Positions 7,643 to 8,554 of a stretch of 8,554 nt of DNA are shown piece after piece; positions within the stretch are counted from its first letter, which is position 1; each line of letters opens with the position of its first letter. The translations under genes and the position numbers were made by a program. The notes under the pieces were generated by a model, which saw only the letters and a program-made list of their open reading frames with translations, was not told the origin of the DNA and made no database searches. Source of the DNA: an uncultured Methylobacter sp. Lineage in GTDB: Bacteria > Pseudomonadota > Gammaproteobacteria > Methylococcales > Methylomonadaceae. The DNA lies in the NCBI GenBank assembly GCA_903831545.1, contig CAIKYI010000109.1, positions 1 through 8,554 of the forward strand, written 5' to 3'.

Positions 7643-7668
7643 ATATTCAAGAGTGAATATACTTGAAT
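7643..7668 (+). repeat. Two mutually exclusive hairpins sharing one arm
   Basis: ATATTCA (7643-7649) pairs with TGAATAT (7654-7660). The overlapping ATTCAAG (7645-7651) can instead pair with CTTGAAT (7662-7668). Both stems are perfect 7-bp duplexes, and only one can form at a time. Confidence 0.35.
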
Positions 7669-7824
7669 GGCTTTGGATTTTTGTTTATTTACCAGGGTTA
7701 AATTAGGCGCATAGTAGGCTACGTGACTGTTTTTATAACGAAGTAAATGGACAGAAAGACCAGCCAGTCGGGTATATTGTTCGCAGTAAATCGTCTAAGG
7801 TAATCGCAACAATTAAGGCCGGTG

Positions 7825-8445
7825 ATGACGTTTTTGCATTCAGCATACAATTCTAAAATCAATCTATCGGCGAAACAGATGCTTGAAATTAGTCAGGAAA
7901 TCAGTCGAGATTTTACCCCCTGTTTTTTTAACCAGATGCCACCCTTGGACGAAAAAATCAGGTTCACGGCCAGAGAGTTACTGGATATAGGTGATGAAAT
8001 TCGCCGGGAATTTGCGCCAAAAGTGTATTCCAATATCCCTGAATTGATTGTTTTGCCGGTTGATCCAGGTCATCTACATGTGTATTGGAATGTCGGCAAC
8101 ACTCAGCAACAAGCTGTTACGCCTGACAGCGGGCCAAATCAAAATCTTACCTTAAGAGTCTATGCGCAACATGATGAAAGGAGTTCATCCAGCAAAACTG
8201 AGCACTTGTTTGACGTAGCTATTGAAAGTCCTAATTGTCGGCAACAAGTATCTTTGCCTGTTGAGGTTGCTGAAATATCCTATTCGGCCGAGATTGGTAA
8301 ATATACAGTCGATGACAGCTTCATGGTTATTGCGCAATCAAATATTATTCATGCTCCCCGTGGTTCATTAGCGTGGCATCAAGACCAAAAAGAAATTGAA
8401 ATTTGCTTGGGTAAAAGTACTTCGGGTCAAGGAATCAGCTGTTAA
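7825..8445 (+). CDS. DUF4912 domain protein with duplicated N-terminal motif
   Basis: A 206-residue protein of unknown function. It starts at ATG 7825, 6 nt after TAAGG; a GTG immediately before (7822) is an alternative adding one residue. Residues 14-41 and 47-74 are two copies of a 28-residue motif, roughly A-[KR]-[QE]-[ML]-L-[ED]-I-x2-E-I-x-R-[DE]-F-x-P-x5-N-x-P-x-L, 11 positions identical. The second copy leads directly into the DUF4912 core, LPVDPGHLHVYWN (77-89), then LRVYAQ and FDVAIES strands, and the closing SN-x2-HAPRG near 172-180. No signal peptide or membrane segment is seen, so it is probably cytoplasmic. The GH57 gene starts 5 nt later, so it is likely co-translated with that enzyme. 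A role in binding glucan or scaffolding the enzymes is inference; the domain has no established function that I know of. Confidence 0.85.
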   Translation: MTFLHSAYNSKINLSAKQMLEISQEISRDFTPCFFNQMPPLDEKIRFTARELLDIGDEIRREFAPKVYSNIPELIVLPVDPGHLHVYWNVGNTQQQAVTPDSGPNQNLTLRVYAQHDERSSSSKTEHLFDVAIESPNCRQQVSLPVEVAEISYSAEIGKYTVDDSFMVIAQSNIIHAPRGSLAWHQDQKEIEICLGKSTSGQGISC

Positions 8446-8450
8446 GCGTG

Positions 8451-8554
8451 ATGAAAAAAAATTTACTGTCTCAAGGTTTTCTGAGTATCGTTCTGCACGC
8501 TCATCTTCCTTACGTCCGTCATCCTGAGCACGATAGTTTTTTTGAAGAAAACTG
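8451..8554 (+). CDS. GH57 alpha-glucan branching-type enzyme (5' end, cut by window)
   Basis: The first 34 codons run to the window end. FLSIVLHAHLPYVRHPEH (residues 10-27) is the N-terminal strand and conserved region 1 (HAHLP at 16-20) of family GH57, in the form found in DUF1957-type 1,4-alpha-glucan branching enzymes. These are unrelated in fold to GlgB (GH13) and transfer alpha-1,4 chains to make alpha-1,6 branches. The fragment cannot separate branching enzyme from GH57 amylase, because the catalytic residues and the DUF1957 domain lie beyond the window. The start is ATG 8451, or the adjacent GTG 8448. There is no good Shine-Dalgarno sequence, which with the 5-nt gap to the DUF4912 gene suggests translational coupling. 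Confidence 0.85.
   Translation, partial: MKKNLLSQGFLSIVLHAHLPYVRHPEHDSFFEEN

Larger units (their letters stand above)
7401..7824 (+). other. 424-nt region without a convincing gene between glgX and the DUF4912 gene
   Basis: It begins with a T9 tract (about 7425-7433) that lacks a good preceding stem, so no intrinsic terminator is claimed. It contains possible stems GGCTGTA/TATAGCC (7458-7464 with 7491-7497), a nested structure with a G6 tract (7580-7620), and alternative hairpins at 7643-7668. An unsupported 46-codon frame lies at 7486-7626 and an 18-codon one at 7747-7803. A -10-like TATAAC sits at 7734-7739 without a matching -35. The region may hold a promoter and structured leader for the downstream genes; none of this is proven. 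Confidence 0.5.

Noticed and set aside
5199..7678. Shared 11-mer TGGCTTTGGAT in the leaders of glgX (5199-5209) and the DUF4912 gene (7668-7678)
   Set aside because: Several 11-base matches are expected by chance in a window of this length, and the flanks do not align at constant spacing.
7747..7803. 18-codon frame just before the DUF4912 gene, as a leader peptide
   Set aside because: No ribosome site, no run of regulatory codons and no attenuator-like stem after it.

Overview
The window looks like chromosomal DNA of a gammaproteobacterium. The gene set (coaD with an Allochromatium-type ferredoxin, EfpL/YeiP with an arginine at position 33, RlmG, GlgX next to a DUF4912 protein and a GH57 enzyme) and the moderate, AT-leaning composition suggest a type I methanotroph (Methylococcales) or a relative. 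That placement is inference from gene content; no marker gene here proves it. I saw no rRNA, tRNA, CRISPR array, insertion sequence or phage gene.

Left part (about 1-1060, + strand): coaD (coenzyme A synthesis) is followed after 9 nt by two small 2[4Fe-4S] ferredoxin genes. These are diverged tandem copies of one family. They run convergently into a minus-strand pair, glxR then hyi (1097-2745), whose stop and start codons overlap by one base. Their families interconvert tartronate semialdehyde with glycerate (GlxR) and with hydroxypyruvate (Hyi). Glyoxylate carboligase, which would supply the substrate, is not in the window.

Middle part (2746-4950): a 210-nt divergent region carries a TATAAT promoter and a small inverted repeat. 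It leads to efpL (elongation factor P-like) and rlmG (23S rRNA m2G1835 methyltransferase), 6 nt apart, which form a translation-themed operon. Facing rlmG is a 50-codon gene at 4795-4947 (minus) for a tiny two-helix membrane protein. It has its own Shine-Dalgarno sequence, a plausible promoter and a clear intrinsic terminator.

Right part (4948-8554, + strand): a 350-nt AT-rich leader with a perfect 14-bp palindrome, a sigma70-like promoter and two small hairpins precedes glgX (GH13 glycogen debranching enzyme). A 424-nt region without a convincing gene follows, holding several possible RNA hairpins and a G6 tract. Next come a DUF4912 protein with a duplicated 28-residue N-terminal motif and, 5 nt later, the first 34 codons of a GH57 alpha-glucan branching-type enzyme cut by the window end. 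This part is a storage-glucan locus combining debranching (GlgX) and probably branching (GH57), with DUF4912 as the uncharacterised partner.
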